Shown: positions 9,042-18,113, counted from the first letter of the stretch. The stretch is DNA of 64,000 bases from Asticcacaulis machinosus (GCF_028550435.1 NZ_JAQQKV010000002.1:1-64000); one strand, 5' to 3'. The notes: generated from the sequence alone by a model not told the origin. Program-made: numbers and translations.

Positions 9042-10595
9042 ATGAACTCTAAGCGGAACATTCTGATTGTCGGTGGCGGCACCGCCGGATGGCTGACGGC
9101 GGCCTATCTGGCCAAATTTTTCGATATTAAGGATCAGCAACACCTCAGCATTACCGTGCTGGAATCACCGGATATTGGCATTATCGGCGTCGGCGAAGGC
9201 ACATTTCCGACCATCCGCAATACGCTGAAATTTCTGGGCATCGACGAAGCTCAGTTTATGCGCCAGACCTCGGCCACCTTTAAACAGGGCATCCGCTTTG
9301 CCGACTGGGTAAAGACACCGCAAAATGGCCAGCACGAGCATTATTTTCACCCGTTCGAGGCGCCGTTCTATACCGAAGGCGCGGGCCTCCTGCCCTACTG
9401 GCTGCTACAGGATGAATTAACCCGCCTGCCGTTTGCGCAGGCCGTGACCTTTCAGAAGCGTGTGGCCGAAGCCCAGCGCGCCCCCAAGCGCTCACACGAA
9501 GGCGATTTCACCGGCCCGCTGAACTATGCTTACCACTTCGATTCCATTCGGCTGGCGCAGGTTCTGGCCGACCGCGCTGAAGCCCTGGGCGTGCGTCACC
9601 TCAAGGGCACGGTTACAGGTGTTGACCTCGACGATACCGGCGCCATTGCCCATATTCTGACCGATGCACACGGTGCGCTCACCGCTGATCTTTATATCGA
9701 CTGCACCGGTTTTCGCGCTGAACTGATCGGCAAAGCGCTGGCCGCGCCGTTCCATAGCGTGCGCCAATACCTGTTTACCAATCGCGCCATCACCTGCAAA
9801 ATTCCTTATGACCGGCCCGATGCCCCGCTGGAAAGCTATACGGTATCGACAGCTCACGAAGCCGGCTGGACCTGGGATATAGGCCTCGATGGCATGCGCG
9901 GCATCGGCTATGTCTATTCCAGCGACCACACCACCGATGATCGCGCCGAAGAGATTTTACGCCGTCATATCGGCCCTAAGCCCTATGAGATCAAAACGCG
10001 CGTCATCGCCTTTGAACCGGGCTATCGGCGCGAGCAATGGGTAAAAAACTGCGTCGCCGTTGGCTTGTCAGCGGGCTTTATGGAGCCGCTGGAATCGACC
10101 GGCGTAGTCCTGATCGAAGTGGCGATCAGCATGATCGCCGAAATGTTTCCATATAATGGCCCGGTCGATGCCCCGGCGGCGCGCTTTAATGATCTGATGG
10201 TTAAGCGCTATGACAACATCATCAATTTTCTGAAACTGCACTATGCCTTAAGCCAGCGTACCGAGCCGTTCTGGCGTGACAATGCCGATCCGGTCTCGAT
10301 CCCTGAACGGTTGCGCGAATTGCTGGCGCAGTGGCGTTACCGGCCGCCAAACCGGTATGATTTCGTACTCGACCTCGAATCTTTCGCCTTCTTCAATTAC
10401 CAGTATATTCTCTACGGTATGGGCTTTAAGACCGATCTGTCGGGCGGGCGCTCAGGCTTTCCCAATGCCGCCGAGGCCGAGCGTATCTTTGCGCGTATCA
10501 CCTCGTTCGGGGAACGCGCCACTAAAGATCTGCCGTCCCACCGCGCCCTGATCCGTCAGATCTATGATCAGGGCTTCAGTGAGACAGCGGCTTAG
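9042..10595 (+). CDS. tryptophan halogenase-family flavoprotein
   Basis: 517-residue FAD-dependent protein of the PrnA/RebH superfamily. It has the dinucleotide-binding IVGGGTAGWLTAAYLA at the N-terminus, the conserved Lys region ATFKQGIRFADW (equivalent to the catalytic Lys of PrnA), WTWDIG matching the W-x-W-x-I signature, and FMEPLESTGV, which holds the Glu that positions the substrate. Caulobacterales carry many such genes near sugar-uptake and outer-membrane transport genes, and their real substrates are mostly unknown, so tryptophan is not implied. The ATG at 9042 is preferred over a TTG two codons earlier. A facing outer-membrane protein gene begins 9 bp beyond its stop. Confidence 0.88.
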   Translation: MNSKRNILIVGGGTAGWLTAAYLAKFFDIKDQQHLSITVLESPDIGIIGVGEGTFPTIRNTLKFLGIDEAQFMRQTSATFKQGIRFADWVKTPQNGQHEHYFHPFEAPFYTEGAGLLPYWLLQDELTRLPFAQAVTFQKRVAEAQRAPKRSHEGDFTGPLNYAYHFDSIRLAQVLADRAEALGVRHLKGTVTGVDLDDTGAIAHILTDAHGALTADLYIDCTGFRAELIGKALAAPFHSVRQYLFTNRAITCKIPYDRPDAPLESYTVSTAHEAGWTWDIGLDGMRGIGYVYSSDHTTDDRAEEILRRHIGPKPYEIKTRVIAFEPGYRREQWVKNCVAVGLSAGFMEPLESTGVVLIEVAISMIAEMFPYNGPVDAPAARFNDLMVKRYDNIINFLKLHYALSQRTEPFWRDNADPVSIPERLRELLAQWRYRPPNRYDFVLDLESFAFFNYQYILYGMGFKTDLSGGRSGFPNAAEAERIFARITSFGERATKDLPSHRALIRQIYDQGFSETAA

Positions 10596-10604
10596 TTTCA
10601 AGAA

Positions 10605-11816
10605 TTAAAGTTTATATTCCAGCGCGACCCAGACCTTGGTACGTGACGCGGGCATACCTGCGCCATCGCGTTCAAAGTCAGCATATTTCAGCATCAGGCT
10701 GAGGTTTTTGGTCAGGTCGGTCGTGGCCATGGCGTCCCATTCGGTGCCGACAGCCTGCCCGGTATTTTCCGTTTCAAAATCACGGTAGATCAGGGTCAGG
10801 GCCGGATTCTTCAGGAAGGTCACCGGGCTTTTCGGCGTCAGGATCAGGCTGACATTGCGATCAACCAGACCATTGGGCAAGGTCTTATTGCCCGCCGTGC
10901 TGAACGCATCGGCCCAACCGCGGAAACCGTGATTGCTGCCGATCGGCGTAATGAAGCCACGCGCGCCATTACCCTCTAAGCTTTCATAGGCGGCTTTCAC
11001 CGTTACGATCCCGCGCGACACGCCACCATCAAGGCTGTAGCTCGACAGATCGAAATCCGCAGGATTGTTACCGTGGTCTTTCTGGCTGGCATAGTTGGCG
11101 GCATAGGTTAGCTTATAGTCGGAAACGGCCTTTTCACCGCTTAAGCGCGCGCCCAGCGTATTGGTCGAATTGGCCGGAGCCCCCTCGAAATCGAGCGCAT
11201 AGTCATAGACCTGAAATTTAAACGCCGGGCTATAGGCGTAGGCGACATTGATCAGGTGGCTGTCTGAATCCCAGTCGGCGGCCTCAGCCTGCGTGCGGTT
11301 GACCTTGGCCAGATAGGCGTAGGTTACCGCCCATTTGCCGTGTTTGAAGTCCCCGCGCACAGCATCAAAGGTCTGCTCGTCCTGACGCCAGCCGGAATTG
11401 CCGACATAGCGGCTGTCATCCAGCGTAATGCGCTGACGGCCGGCGATAAAGGTCGCGGCTTTGTTCGGCGTCCAGGTCAGTTGCAGGCGGTTAAGCTCCG
11501 TACCTTCGGGATCGCCCACACCGGCGAAAGTCGTCTTGCCATTGATGCCGGAATTGTAGTCGTCCTTAAGTGCGCGTACGTCTTCAAACTCGACCAGCAG
11601 CTTCAGCTTATTGAACTCGCCGCTCTGGAAACCGATACGGTTGCGCCAGGTCAGGGCTTCGGCTTTTTGTAAGCCCGCCTGATCATTGGTTTCTGACCGC
11701 AGACGGGATTCGAGAATGGGCTTTGAGGCGGCCAAGGCCTCGCTGAAGGTTTGCGCACTGGCAGGTGCATAGATTGCCGTAAAAGCGGCAGCCGTCAAAA
11801 GGAAACGACGGAACAT
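10605..11816 (-). CDS. outer-membrane beta-barrel (porin/alginate-export-like)
   Basis: 403-residue exported protein. A signal peptide (RRFLLTAAAFTAIYAPASAQ) precedes a chain of alternating amphipathic strands rich in aromatic and glycine residues, ending in a typical barrel terminus (TKVWVALEYKL). Segments such as RLQLTWTPNKAATFIAGRQR resemble the alginate-export/OprB-like barrels. It probably forms a passive outer-membrane channel. The start is supported by CAGGAGA upstream of the ATG at 11816; extra codons upstream would destroy the signal peptide. Confidence 0.75.
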   Translation of the reverse strand: MFRRFLLTAAAFTAIYAPASAQTFSEALAASKPILESRLRSETNDQAGLQKAEALTWRNRIGFQSGEFNKLKLLVEFEDVRALKDDYNSGINGKTTFAGVGDPEGTELNRLQLTWTPNKAATFIAGRQRITLDDSRYVGNSGWRQDEQTFDAVRGDFKHGKWAVTYAYLAKVNRTQAEAADWDSDSHLINVAYAYSPAFKFQVYDYALDFEGAPANSTNTLGARLSGEKAVSDYKLTYAANYASQKDHGNNPADFDLSSYSLDGGVSRGIVTVKAAYESLEGNGARGFITPIGSNHGFRGWADAFSTAGNKTLPNGLVDRNVSLILTPKSPVTFLKNPALTLIYRDFETENTGQAVGTEWDAMATTDLTKNLSLMLKYADFERDGAGMPASRTKVWVALEYKL

Positions 11817-12017
11817 ACTGTATTCTCCTGGCACCCGACCCCGGATGCGCTTAAGCCAAAGAAAAAGCGTTTCATGCCTCCGCAAAGAGACGGTGAAACG
11901 CTTTCGTTACACAGGGCATACTATATGACGGGGGTCTTACGATTCACTTAAATCCCGTCAGTTTTTTAAAGGGACTGTATCCAATCACCGGATGCAAGTC
12001 CTTAAAATGCTTAAGTT

Positions 12018-13388
12018 TTAACTGGTTGCCGAGCTATCGGGCACCGCATCAAGCTCACCGCTTTCGCGCGCTTTTTTACCATAAACCGCCTCAAATAACG
12101 GGGAGGCCATGACGGTTGTGACAATCGCCATCAGCACCAGCATCGAGAACAGTGCTGGCCCGATAATACCTTTTTGCAGACCGATATTGATGATGATCAG
12201 TTCCATCAGACCGCGTGAGTTCATCAGCGCGCCGATACCCAAAGCGGTACGGTTATCCTCACCCGACAGGCGGGCAGCGGCATAGCAGGCGCCGAACTTG
12301 GCCAGAATGGATACCAACAGAATAGCCAGAGCGATCACCAGCAACTGCACGCTGTTGACCATATCGAGACGCGTGTTCAGGCCCGAATAGGTAAAGAACA
12401 TCGGCAGCAGCATGATAACGGCCAGCGGCTCGACCTTCTTTTTCAGTTCCTCGGCAAACTTGCCGCGCGGCATGACCACGCCCATGATGAAGCCACCAAA
12501 GATGGCGTGAATACCCACAGCATCCATAATAAAGGCTGAGATACAGAACGCCATCAGGGTGATGGCCAGAACCGTATAACTCATCTCACCGTCACGTTCG
12601 ACCATGCGGCCCAGCGGCGCCAGCATACGCTTACCAATAGTAACAACGAACAGGGTCCACGCGATACCGCCCACAACCGCCAGAACGGCCACACCGGGTC
12701 CGCCGCCAAAGGTCGCCAGCACCACCGCCAGCACACACCACGACACCGCATCGTCAAACGCACCCGCCGTCAGGGTCAGGGTGCCCAGCGATGAATTGGC
12801 AAGGCCCCGTTCATTGATAATCCGCGCCAGCATCGGAAACGCGGTCAGCGCAATACAGGCACCCATGAACAGGGTGGCATTGAACTGCGAAATACCTTCG
12901 GCGAACAGGCCCGGCACTGTCATCAGCCACGGCGTGATCAGAATCGCCAGCAGGAACGGCACGGTTATGCCGGACAGGGATACCGCAAACGCGCTTTTGC
13001 CCTTTTTGGCAAAATGATCGGCCCGGAAGGTCGTACCGACCAGAAACATATAAAGCCCGACGCCCAATTGCGCCCCGACATAGAGCACGTTCTTGGTTTC
13101 CTTGGGGAAGATGGTGCCCTGAATTTCCGGCAGCAGCAGCCCCAGAAGCGATGGGCCTAAAATAACACCGGCGATCATTTCACCGACAACCTGCGGCTGG
13201 CCCAGGAATTTCTGGCCCAGAAAGCCGACGACGCGGCAGGCCAGAATGATGAGACATAGCTGAAGGAAAAAATGGACGCTGAAATCGGTCGGCGTAAACG
13301 CCCCACCGGGCCCGTGACCCGAAAGCGTCGTCGTGATGACTTCTATGGTGTGCGCCCAGATATCAGGCGATGCAGGCTGTACAGACAT
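12018..13388 (-). CDS. CPA2-family cation/proton antiporter without a regulatory domain
   Basis: 456-residue inner-membrane exchanger. Motifs typical of the sodium/hydrogen exchanger family are visible: GQPQVVGEMIAGVILGPSLLG, VGLYMFLVGTTFR, GACIALTAFPMLARII, and a late GIGALMNSRGLMELIIINIG. There are roughly 12 hydrophobic segments. Unlike the antiporter at 1473 there is no TrkA-N domain; the chain ends with a short polar tail. The ion specificity cannot be told from sequence. The gene is alone on its strand, with gaps of about 200 bp on either side. Confidence 0.85.
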   Translation of the reverse strand: MSVQPASPDIWAHTIEVITTTLSGHGPGGAFTPTDFSVHFFLQLCLIILACRVVGFLGQKFLGQPQVVGEMIAGVILGPSLLGLLLPEIQGTIFPKETKNVLYVGAQLGVGLYMFLVGTTFRADHFAKKGKSAFAVSLSGITVPFLLAILITPWLMTVPGLFAEGISQFNATLFMGACIALTAFPMLARIINERGLANSSLGTLTLTAGAFDDAVSWCVLAVVLATFGGGPGVAVLAVVGGIAWTLFVVTIGKRMLAPLGRMVERDGEMSYTVLAITLMAFCISAFIMDAVGIHAIFGGFIMGVVMPRGKFAEELKKKVEPLAVIMLLPMFFTYSGLNTRLDMVNSVQLLVIALAILLVSILAKFGACYAAARLSGEDNRTALGIGALMNSRGLMELIIINIGLQKGIIGPALFSMLVLMAIVTTVMASPLFEAVYGKKARESGELDAVPDSSATS

Positions 13389-13561
13389 AACGGTTTGCCG
13401 TTCCCTTTGATTTTTAATTTACGGAAAGCCTTTGCGGCCTCCTCCCGAAGCGCTCAGGGTTTGCACATTTAAAAATCGACGCAATCTTTTTATTTTAAAA
13501 ATGACGCTCAAATACCATTTTGTTTTCGTTGAAGAAATTTCTGTTGCCAAATCGCCACGAC

Positions 13562-13610
13562 GTAGTAACGTTACTACATGACAACGCCGTCAATATAACT
13601 ACGTAGCTAC
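13562..13610. promoter_or_regulatory. palindromic operator cluster of the toxin-antitoxin operon
   Basis: GTAGTAACGTTACTAC (13562-13577) is a perfect 16-bp palindrome. Twenty-one bases later come overlapping palindromes CTACGTAG (13599-13606) and GTAGCTAC (13603-13610). Both share GTAG/CTAC half-sites and end 13 bp before the antitoxin ATG. This is the usual arrangement for antitoxin autorepression. Confidence 0.7.
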
Positions 13611-13623
13611 GGATTTCAGCCTG

Positions 13624-13881
13624 ATGGCCACCCTCACCAGCCGCGAATTCAATCAGGATGTCGGCCGCGCCAAACGTGAAGCCCGCCTTGAACCGGTCTA
13701 TATTACCGATCGCGGGCGGCCTACGCACGTGCTGATGAGCTTTGAAGCCTTTCGGCAAATAACCGGAAAAACTGAAACCATAGTCGACCTTTTGGCCATG
13801 CCGGAAACAACCGTTACGGTCATGGCTGATGATTCGGGCGCAGGCTGGGATATGGCCGGATCATCAGCGGCCAGATTTTAA
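13624..13881 (+). CDS. Phd/YefM-family antitoxin
   Basis: 85-residue DNA-binding antitoxin. The N-terminal part, TSREFNQDVGRAKREA, then VYITDRGRPTHVLMSFEAF, is the Phd/YefM fold that dimerises on operator DNA. The C-terminal third is likely the toxin-binding tail and carries GWDM near the end. It precedes and overlaps the PIN toxin gene by one base (TAATG), a layout that keeps antitoxin synthesis ahead of toxin. Regulation is probably by the palindromes directly upstream. Confidence 0.88.
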   Translation: MATLTSREFNQDVGRAKREARLEPVYITDRGRPTHVLMSFEAFRQITGKTETIVDLLAMPETTVTVMADDSGAGWDMAGSSAARF

Positions 13882-14390
13882 TGTACCTGCTCGACACCCA
13901 TATCATTCTGGAGCTGCGTAAGGCCAAGTCCGGCCAGACCGATAAGGGTCTGACCCGATGGGCGGGCGGCGTGGCACGTCAGAACCTGTTTATATCGGCC
14001 CTCAGCCTTATCGAGCTTGAAACCCATGTCACCCAGTTGGCCACCCGTGATAAGGTGGCCGGCGCCGCCCTGCGCGGGTGGCTGGATCATCAGGTGATGA
14101 CGGCCTTTGAAGGCCACATCCTGTCGGTCGATGCGGCAGTCGCCAAAAGGCGCGCACATCTGCCGATCAGCGACAGCCGTGATGCCCTGATGGCCGCAAC
14201 CGCCTCTGTGCACGGTCTTGTTCTGGTGACCCGCAACGGGGCCGCCTATAAGGCCGGACGCATCAAAACCTTCAATCCGTGGGGCTTCACCCCCGAAATC
14301 ACCCCAGAGACCAGCGAAGACAGTGGCGACTGGCGCCAGATGGCCCGGACCGGCCCGATGTGGTTCAGAAACCTGTTTTTGCGGTTTTAA
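13881..14390 (+). CDS. VapC-like PIN-domain toxin
   Basis: 169-residue predicted RNase toxin. PIN-domain acidic residues appear in order: Asp in YLLDTHIILELRK, Glu in ISALSLIELETH, Asp residues in ISDSRDALMAATA, then LVLVTRNGAAYK. VapC toxins cleave RNA, often tRNA; the target here is unknown. It is longer than most PIN toxins because of about 35 extra C-terminal residues (after FNPWGF) of no known type. It is translationally coupled to the antitoxin. Remnants of a phytochrome locus start right after it. Confidence 0.88.
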   Translation: MYLLDTHIILELRKAKSGQTDKGLTRWAGGVARQNLFISALSLIELETHVTQLATRDKVAGAALRGWLDHQVMTAFEGHILSVDAAVAKRRAHLPISDSRDALMAATASVHGLVLVTRNGAAYKAGRIKTFNPWGFTPEITPETSEDSGDWRQMARTGPMWFRNLFLRF

Positions 14391-14447
14391 CTTTCCTGAG
14401 GGTACACACCCTTGAGCACATCCTCGAAATGGGCGCGCACCAGATAG

Positions 14448-14818
14448 TTGCATCCGCATGACAACCCTTCCAGTTCCTCAAGGCCCTTGATGCGCAAACG
14501 CCCGCGCGTAGGCCGGCAGGCGGCCCTGACTGACGATGCCGCCGACCGCCCCGAAGACCGGATCATCGTTCAGGTCAGCGCCGATGTTGAGGTGATTTTA
14601 GGTGTATCTGCACCGGATGTGCTCGGCACATCGCTTGATGATCTGATGGGTAAAAGCCAGGTTGACTATCTGCTGAAAGTGGCCCGTGATGGTGAACTTC
14701 AGCCCATGCGCTGGGCGATGCGGCTCAAAAATGCTTCGACATGGGCATGGATGGTTATATCGCCAAACCCTTCAGCCTTGATGACTTCGAAGAGATCGTC
14801 GCCAAATTCATTCTGTGA
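14448..14818 (+). pseudogene. remnant of bacteriophytochrome PAS domain joined to the tail of a receiver domain
   Basis: About residues 38-95 of one frame (RIIVQVSADVEVILGVSAP and following) closely resemble the N-terminal PAS domain of bacteriophytochromes, after the point where the chromophore-binding N-terminus should be. Near 14730 the reading changes frame to FDMGMDGYIAKPFSLDDFEE, the last third of a response-regulator receiver domain, stopping at 14818. The GAF, PHY and kinase parts and most of the receiver are absent. The simplest reading is a large internal deletion that fused the two ends of a phytochrome kinase-regulator gene. The heme oxygenase that makes its pigment follows, also broken. 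Confidence 0.75.
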
Positions 14819-14830
14819 GCCGAAACTATC

Positions 14831-15417
14831 ATGATCTGGCTTGAGACCTTACGCGCCGCTACACGCGATACCCATGATGGACTGCATCACCATCCCCTGC
14901 TTGCCCCCCTGTCGACGCAGGGCCTGACGCGCGAACGCCTGGGCATAATCCTTCAGGGATTCGAGGTCTATTACCGCGCCAGTGAAGCCGCCATTTCAAT
15001 AAGCCCGCCCGCAGACCTGCCCCATGCGCCGGTGCGCGACTGGCTGGCGCAGGATATGGTCGCGCTCAAACTTGCCCCGCTTGAATGTCGTTGAACGTGC
15101 CGTCGATCGATACACGGTCGCGCCTGATCGGCTATCTTTACACCAAGCAGGGCTCGACCCTGGGCGGACGGGTGATCAGCAAACATATCGAGCGGCAACT
15201 GGGACTGCGGCCTCTGATTGATCAGCGCTTCTTTGCCGGCTACGGGCCGGACAATGGCCCTCAGTGGAAAACGTTTGTCGCATGGGTCAACGATCATCAG
15301 GCGGAACTTGATCAGGATCAGGTTATAACCGCCGCCTGTGACGCGTTTGACGGCATAGGCCGGGCCTGCGATCAGGTGTTTACGCGACTATCTGAGCCGA
15401 CATCCGCTTCTCATTAA
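14831..15417 (+). pseudogene. frameshifted bacterial heme oxygenase (BphO-like)
   Basis: The first 85 or so codons encode the N-terminal half (LRAATRDTHDGLHHHPLLA contains the expected heme-ligand His). From about 15085 the next frame gives the rest: LIGYLYTKQGSTLGGRVI, then RFFAGYGPDNGPQWKTF, ending at 15417. The two parts together have normal heme oxygenase length, and the frame change fits loss of one base between about 15070 and 15115. BphO opens heme to biliverdin for bacteriophytochromes, so this matches the phytochrome remnant just upstream. The 3' end overlaps the convergent nuclease gene. Confidence 0.8.
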
Positions 15418-17503
15418 TCAGCGCCAGTAAACCCGCGGCGGCCTGAGCGTCATTGAGCGCCCGATGGTGCCCGCGCAGGTCTATGCCGAACTCCCGCGAC
15501 AGGGGCGCAAGGCCATAAGCCGACAAGCCGGGATAATGCTTTCGCATCGACGCAACGGTGCACAGCTTGGGAAATTTGAACTCCCGACCGATGCGCCGGT
15601 GTTCCGCTGAGATAAAGCCGTAGTCGAAATTGACATTGTGGGCGACAAAGATCGCGCCCTCCATAAACGCCGCAAAGTCATCGGCCAACTGATCAAAGGT
15701 CGGCGCGTCACGCACCATGTCATGGGTGATGCCGGTAAGCTCAGTGATAAAGGCCGGTATCGGCCGCTTAGGGTTGATCAGACTTTGCCAGGTATCGATG
15801 ACCTCTCCGCCGCGCACCTTGACCGCGCCAATTTCGGTAACGCGGTCATAGATGCTGCGCCCGCCGGTCGTTTCCACATCGACCACCACATAGGTTTGCT
15901 GCGGATCAACGCGATAGCTGAGGCGCACAATGTCTACGTCAAAACCCGCCGATTTCAAAAGATTGAGCCGCGCCAACTGGTTGCGCCGGATCTGGTCGCC
16001 CTCGGCCTTTATCTCAACAAAGCGCACTTCGTCGCCTCTGATCAGCACCAGATCGGGAAAGCCGTCACGCAGGCCATAATAATTGCACGACAACGCCTCC
16101 AGCACCGTGGCCACGGCGTACGGAGGGGCGCTGGCCACAAACGCGTCGATCACCTCATCCCACAGGTGCCCATCTTCCTGATCCGGCGGGACGGCGGGCG
16201 TCAAAATGTCAGCGATATGCCCGTCCCGAACGGCTGCCAATTTCACCGCCACGGTATCAGCATAGTCGAGATGAAACCGCCCCTCGCGCAGGCATTTCGG
16301 CACCGGATCAAAATCATTGCACACAGGGGCCATGCTCAGTTCGTCATGAAACACCCGCCAGAACAGGGCTGGCCACAGGGCGTTTTCGACATGATAGCCG
16401 CGCCAGCCTTCGGCATTAAGCGCCTGTATCGCCCCCGCCTCCGGATAGCCACGATAAAGATCATCGACCACCACCGTCCGGCCTGAGCGCAGTAAATCGC
16501 TCAGCACCCCCGTGCGTTTCCCGCCGAATTTGCGGTTATAGAAATCGTCGGCAAAAATATAGGCTTCGTCATGGGCCGGGTTGGCCATGATGTCATCCAG
16601 CAGCGCCTTGACCTCATCAACCGCCCCCTGGGCATACAGCAGCCGGATACGCCGTTCCTGGCTATCAAAGCCTTGCGCGCGGCCATAGAGATCAAGCGCC
16701 CGCCCATAGTCTTTGCGCGCCTCAAAACCCTGCCCCAACCGGTGCAGCAGACGATCACGCAAACCCTGACTATGATCGCTCAGGGCCGCCGGAAACGTCT
16801 CAATCTGCGCCGCCAAAGGATGCAGATCTATGGCTTTGGCCTTGAGCTCGCTTAGGCGTTGGCGGTAGAAATAACCGGCCCGCGCATCGTCTACGCTGTC
16901 AAACCGCGCGGCGTGGGTTTCACGCGCCTTAACCGACAAAATGCCCAGATCGCGCAGCGTAAAATCGATCAGATTGTCACCCAGTTTGCCAAAATAGAGA
17001 TAGAGCAAAAAGCCGACCTGCTCGCGATGGTGCGGTACAAAACAGGCGCTAATGTCCTCGGTCTCGGCAAAATCGTCATAGCTCAACAGGTCATGGACAT
17101 AGGCGACCATATCGCCCTTAGACCAGTGGCTGCGCATATCAGGCAGGCCCGCAGCTTTGGCCAGCCGCACCAGATCAGGCTTGGTCATCCCCTCCAGACA
17201 GGCGCGGTAATCCTCAGGTTCCAGACCGCGCACAAAGCCCTGACCACTCAATGTGTCCATCGCGGCAGAAATATCGCCTATTTCCGGATAGTTCAGGTCA
17301 CGCATCCGGAAAATCTGCGTCTTGCGATTGACCATGCGGATATAAAGGCACTGCGCCGCCTCATCCAGCCGCTCAAAACGCGCCATAAACTCGCGCTCAT
17401 CCAAGCCCAGCCCGTCACCGTATAAACCGGTGACAAACGCCATCATCTCCCGGAAATGGGTGTGGTAATAGGTCGGCGGTAAAAGGACTTGTACAGGTCG
17501 CAT
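15380..17503 (-). CDS. VRR-NUC (FAN1-like) nuclease fused to a DEDDh 3'-5' exonuclease
   Basis: 707-residue two-nuclease protein. Residues about 1-420 resemble the helical and SAP-like N-terminal part of bacterial FAN1-type proteins. About 425-535 is a VRR-NUC domain with the PD-(D/E)xK pattern GFPDLVLIRG ... RFVEIKAEGDQIRRNQ. Residues 537-707 are a DnaQ-like exonuclease: VVVDVETTG (DxE), FVAHNVNFDYGF (D) and HHRALNDAQAAAGLL (H and D), a complete DEDDh set. FAN1 trims DNA at interstrand crosslinks and flaps; the added exonuclease suggests combined repair processing. Both catalytic centres look intact. The head-to-tail fusion is unusual for FAN1-like proteins. Confidence 0.85.
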   Translation of the reverse strand: MRPVQVLLPPTYYHTHFREMMAFVTGLYGDGLGLDEREFMARFERLDEAAQCLYIRMVNRKTQIFRMRDLNYPEIGDISAAMDTLSGQGFVRGLEPEDYRACLEGMTKPDLVRLAKAAGLPDMRSHWSKGDMVAYVHDLLSYDDFAETEDISACFVPHHREQVGFLLYLYFGKLGDNLIDFTLRDLGILSVKARETHAARFDSVDDARAGYFYRQRLSELKAKAIDLHPLAAQIETFPAALSDHSQGLRDRLLHRLGQGFEARKDYGRALDLYGRAQGFDSQERRIRLLYAQGAVDEVKALLDDIMANPAHDEAYIFADDFYNRKFGGKRTGVLSDLLRSGRTVVVDDLYRGYPEAGAIQALNAEGWRGYHVENALWPALFWRVFHDELSMAPVCNDFDPVPKCLREGRFHLDYADTVAVKLAAVRDGHIADILTPAVPPDQEDGHLWDEVIDAFVASAPPYAVATVLEALSCNYYGLRDGFPDLVLIRGDEVRFVEIKAEGDQIRRNQLARLNLLKSAGFDVDIVRLSYRVDPQQTYVVVDVETTGGRSIYDRVTEIGAVKVRGGEVIDTWQSLINPKRPIPAFITELTGITHDMVRDAPTFDQLADDFAAFMEGAIFVAHNVNFDYGFISAEHRRIGREFKFPKLCTVASMRKHYPGLSAYGLAPLSREFGIDLRGHHRALNDAQAAAGLLALINEKRMSAQIVA

Positions 17504-17895
17504 GATCGGGATATGCGTTCTATATATGTTCTACGCACATAATGCAAATGTGGATGTTTGATGTTGAATTTGCGTATACGGCTTTATGAGGGTGCTCTGG
17601 TCGAACTGGAAGGCCATCGCGGGCCGTTAACAGCAGTACAGTGCCCGCAACATCCCGCACAGTTTGAGATTTCAGGCTACCTCTATGACGTCTGCGGCCG
17701 ATCAAAGCTGCCAAGGTCGAAGGCCCCCAAAATTCTGATGGTCTATTCCCCAGGCTGCCGTTTGCTAAAAACGGCCTGAAAAATAAAGCCTCTTTATTAT
17801 CGGCAAGGCCAAACCACATTGCCCGCTTATCAGGTCGTCGCCAGTCTCGGTAATATGAGGGTGGGGCCGGTTTAATCATCAGTTGGTAAGCGCCC
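17504..17895. other. 392-bp stretch with no gene I can support
   Basis: Open frames exist on both strands (plus 17558-17779, minus 17520-17897), but neither has a recognisable domain, a good ribosome-binding site or consistent codon use. The segment should hold the promoter of the nuclease gene to its left. I see no tRNA or clear terminator. Confidence 0.4.
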
Positions 17896-18069
17896 ATGTC
17901 CGATCAAATGCCGCCCTCGTCTCCGCCCAACATGCCCCAAAACTGTCCGCGCGAATATCAGGACGACTATATCGGCCAGCAATCCCCGAAACTGGGCGCG
18001 CCTCTGGTCATCGCTCTGATGATCGCCGGTATTATCGGCGCGGCCTATGCGGTGATGTATTTCGGCTAG
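17896..18069 (+). CDS. very small single-pass membrane protein
   Basis: A 57-residue frame starting MSDQMPPSSPPNMPQNCPRE. A Pro/Ser-rich polar N-terminal half leads into one hydrophobic helix (LVIALMIAGIIGAAYAVMYFG) reaching the C-terminus. Third codon positions are G/C-rich as in neighbouring genes, which supports real coding. No family is recognised. The layout (polar N-terminus, C-terminal anchor) would put the N-terminal part in the cytoplasm or periplasm. It stands 44 bp from the convergent MarR-type gene. Confidence 0.55.
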   Translation: MSDQMPPSSPPNMPQNCPREYQDDYIGQQSPKLGAPLVIALMIAGIIGAAYAVMYFG

Positions 18070-18113
18070 ACACAGAACGGAACACGGTTGCCGCCTTTAG
18101 CGCAACCTTCCCG

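Noticed and set aside
9042-10595. Reading the halogenase-like gene as part of an antibiotic cluster
   Set aside because: No biosynthetic partner genes nearby; such proteins are common in Caulobacterales sugar-uptake settings.
13881-13883. Frameshift between antitoxin and toxin genes
   Set aside because: The one-base TAATG overlap is a normal coupled stop-start.
17520-17897. 125-codon minus-strand frame beside the VRR-NUC gene
   Set aside because: No domain, unusual residue composition, and the plus strand of the same region has an equally weak frame; neither can be supported.
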